Positions 62,297-64,000 of a stretch of DNA of 64,000 nt are shown here, piece by piece. Below the pieces are notes generated by a model, which saw only the letters and a program-made list of their open reading frames with translations, was not told where the DNA came from and did not search any database. Origin of the DNA: Roseovarius arcticus (GTDB taxonomy: Bacteria; Pseudomonadota; Alphaproteobacteria; Rhodobacterales; Rhodobacteraceae); contig NZ_SZZN01000001.1 of assembly GCF_006125015.1 (NCBI RefSeq), forward strand, positions 3,596,001 through 3,660,000, in the 5' to 3' direction. Made by a program: the position numbers and the translations under genes. How positions within the stretch are numbered: the stretch's first letter is position 1; each line of letters opens with the position of its first letter.

Positions 62297-62927
62297 GTGG
62301 ACCTGTCCCATTTGAGTGCCGCCCAAAGTGCATGTTTAAGCCACCTTCCGTTCGAAAGCGGCAGGGCTTTTCCAGTTCAGTACTGAGTGCTCAGTGCCTT
62401 CGGCGCGGATTGTAAAGCCGTCTATGTATTCGAAGATTGCCATATCAGTTGACCGGCGTGTCTCCGAAGTATGACGCCAGATCAGTTCAGCCTTGATAGT
62501 TTTGAAGAACGTCTCAACAGCAGCGTTATCGTAGCAATTGCCTTTGCCACTCATCGGTGCCCTTGAACCCATGCTGGCGCAAGACCTTCTGATAGTCATG
62601 CGAACAATATTGGGCTGCCACGATCGGTGTGGTGGATGCAGCCTTTCTGCGGTGAACGGAAGGCTATGACCCTCTTTAGTGCTCGAGTCGCCAAATCACG
62701 CTTCTTCCAGTTGCTGACCGCCCAACCAATGACGCACCGGGAATGCAAATCCAGGATCACAGCAAGATGGAGGCAGCCTTACCGCGTTCAGATATAGGTG
62801 ATGTCACCAACTCACTTCTGGTTGGGACCATCAGCAACAAAGGTTACGGTCCAGCGAGTAAGGCGCGAAATTGAACTTATGATTGTGTCTGACGTAGCCT
62901 TGTGTTTGCGCGTTCTGACCACGGATA
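62297..62927 (-). mobile_element. Remnant of an IS3-family insertion sequence
   Basis: The region between a TGGACCTGTCCC-type end near 62297 and about 62927 holds only the 3' two thirds of an orfB transposase, broken by several indels. No orfA and no matching second terminal repeat are visible. Boundaries are approximate. Confidence 0.55.
62336..62870 (-). pseudogene. IS3-family orfB transposase, frameshifted remnant
   Basis: Reading the minus strand in shifting frames recovers DDE-transposase pieces. These include HLAVILDLHSRCVIGWAVSN, HTDRGSQY (second catalytic Asp region), GNCYDNAAVETFFKTIKAEL (third catalytic Glu) and a C-terminal NWKSPAAFERKVA. At least three frame changes are needed, one near the FYNPRRRH segment. 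Not functional. Confidence 0.75.
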
Positions 62928-62928
62928 C

Positions 62929-62969
62929 CGGTCTACCGGATGCTGAGTGATCGCGCCGAGCAGGCAAAG
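62929..62969 (+). pseudogene. Second copy of the resolvase 3' end
   Basis: 41 bases match 56115-56155 at 34 positions and encode VYRMLSDRAEQAK against VCRIVGDRAEQAK. This is a resolvase C-terminal fragment in the same orientation as the relic at 55.7-56.2 kb, with the glycan genes in between. It abuts the end of the next insertion sequence. Confidence 0.55.
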
Positions 62970-63022
62970 CAGTCACCTTTGGGGGTAATCCCCCCATTTT
63001 TAATGGGGTCCAGCCGTAGAAT

Positions 63023-63822
63023 TCAGGCGGCTGTCTTTAGTTTCATGGCAGGTGTCATGCCGCCGATTCCCATGTTGGGTCGCTCGTTGTTGTAAGTCCA
63101 GAGCCATTCAGTTGCTTGGTCCTGTGCCTCCTCGATGGTTTCAAGGATGTATTGCCCCAGCCATTCACCGCGAACGGTACGATTGTAGCGTTCGATGTAA
63201 GCGTTCTGTTGTGGCTTGCCCGGCTGGATATATTCCAGCCGAACATTGCGTTTCTCGGCCCATTCCATCAGCTTACCACTGATATATTCTGGGCCATTAT
63301 CGACGCGAATTGTCTGCGGTTGTCCGCGCCATTCAATGATCTGGTTTAAGCTTCTGACAACTCTCCCTGCGGGCAGCGAAAAGTCCACTTCGATGCATAG
63401 ACCCTCGCGGTTAAAGTCATCCAGCACGTTTAATGTCCTAATCGAGCGCCCGTCTGCCAGCTGATCCGCCATGAAATCCATGGACCATGTCTCATTGGGC
63501 TTATCAGGCACCGCCGAGGCTCCGGCTTGTCCCGCTTCAAGCGTTTCTTCGGCTTGATACGCAGGTTTAGCTCCATTGCGCAGTAGATCCGGTAAACCCG
63601 CTTGTGGTTCCAGCCGTAACCACGGACGTTGCGCAGATACAGGAAGCACAGGCCGAAGCCCCAGTTGCGCTTGTTTGCTGTCAGACGTTCCAGCCAATCG
63701 GCGATCTCTTCATTCTCATCGCTCATAACAGGGCTGTATCTGTAGCAGGTCTCGCTGATCTGGAACGCCCGGCACGCCGACGCGATGCTTACGCCGTGTC
63801 GTGCGACCGCATTCATGGCCAT
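63023..63822 (-). pseudogene. IS3-family transposase orfB, interrupted by a frameshift
   Basis: The integrase core is recognisable: [16 protein letters not shown] (first Asp), [31 protein letters not shown] (second Asp) and [18 protein letters not shown] (Glu). The N-terminal part (ACRAFQISETCYRYSP to LKRDKPEP) is in another frame. The switch needs one missing base near 63513, where cctcggcggtg stands for an expected cctctggcggtg. IS3 programmed frameshifting occurs between orfA and orfB, not here, so this is a mutation. Confidence 0.8.
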
Positions 63823-63842
63823 CTCTCGTCGCAGAGACGGCC

Positions 63843-64000
63843 TTAACGCTTTCCAAGGGCTTCCTTCAGCAGATCATTTTGCATGCTCATCTCAGCATAC
63901 ATGCGCTTCAGACGGCGGTTCTCCTCCGCCATATCCTTCATCTCAGACATCAAAGACGCATCCATGCCGCCAAACTTGGCGCGCCACTTATAGAAACTGG
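63843..64000 (-). CDS. IS3-family transposase orfA, C-terminal part (cut by window end)
   Basis: About 52 codons of the orfA product. The C-terminal leucine-zipper-like coil MKDMAEENRRLKRMYAEMSM then QNDLLKEALGKR is clear, preceded by FYKWRAKFGGMD. OrfA binds the element ends and is fused to OrfB by frameshifting. The start lies beyond position 64000. Confidence 0.8.
   Translation of the reverse strand, partial: SFYKWRAKFGGMDASLMSEMKDMAEENRRLKRMYAEMSMQNDLLKEALGKR

Larger units (their letters stand above)
62981..64000 (-). mobile_element. IS3-family (IS2/IS51-like) insertion sequence, partial at the window end
   Basis: One end is inside the window: two adjacent inverted repeats, GGGGG-TAAT-CCCCC at 62981-62994 and CCCCATT-TTT-AATGGGG at 62992-63008, precede the orfB stop. 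orfB and the 3' part of orfA follow on the minus strand; the other end is beyond 64000. The element carries a frameshift in orfB. Confidence 0.75.

Overview
The window looks like a chromosomal stretch from a Roseobacter-type alphaproteobacterium (Rhodobacteraceae). This is inferred from the GC-rich sequence, frequent GTG/TTG starts, ATGA and TGATG stop-start overlaps, an FnrL-type regulator beside ccoNOQP-ccoGHIS, a phasin, a TIGR02300 acidic protein, and the mix of leuCD, hemF, clpS, zapE and accA. About 55 kb is well-packed core and accessory metabolism. The last 9 kb (from about 55.6 kb) is a lower-GC accessory island with recombinase and insertion-sequence relics.

Layout. 0-9.3 kb: a class III aminotransferase, a KtrAB/Trk potassium channel pair, and a polyamine-type ABC importer (ATPase, binding protein, DUF1330 protein, oversized permease, second permease), probably for putrescine-like amines. 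9.3-16.3 kb: ilvE, a MarR regulator with an OmpR-type response regulator, leuC, an antisense DUF2945 gene, leuD, then a membrane protein and a degenerate endonuclease/exonuclease/phosphatase-fold protein. 16.3-25.4 kb (mostly minus strand): hemF, an SDR, an RsmC-like methyltransferase, clpS, zapE and an Lrp regulator divergent from a LysE exporter; then accA, a GntR regulator, a YgjP-type metalloprotease, a TIGR02300 protein and tRNA-Ala(GGC).

25.4-34.4 kb: the complete cbb3 oxidase locus on the minus strand (ccoNOQP, ccoGHIS including a 58-residue ccoS) next to fnrL. Near-identical FNR boxes precede ccoN and ccoG, and a perfect one touches the fnrL start. 34.5-46.2 kb: a tightly overlapped five-gene minus-strand operon (acetylpolyamine-amidohydrolase-like enzyme, ThDP enzyme, M20 deacylase, APH-family kinase, class III phospho-lyase/aminotransferase). 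It is divergent from a complete dipeptide-type ABC importer with a fused DppDF ATPase. Together they look like uptake and breakdown of an acylated amino-alcohol or hydroxy-amine compound whose identity is unknown; this is the strongest candidate for an undescribed pathway.

46.3-48.9 kb: four translationally coupled lipid genes (PlsC-like, CdsA-like, small membrane protein, divergent CDP-alcohol transferase) resembling the E. coli ynbAB set. 49-55.6 kb: a HisKA_2/HWE-type kinase, a small helix-turn-helix-like protein, a phasin, and a 1429-residue CheB-CheR-PAS-histidine kinase-REC-REC-LuxR protein that carries a whole signalling chain from kinase to DNA-binding domain in one polypeptide.

55.7-64 kb: a decayed serine recombinase, then a surface-glycan-type cluster (methyltransferase, polyprenyl-phosphate glycosyltransferase, GT-C transferase, flippase-like protein, histidine-rich membrane protein). 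A second short copy of the recombinase 3' end lies on the far side, followed by two broken IS3-family elements. The second element runs off the window end.
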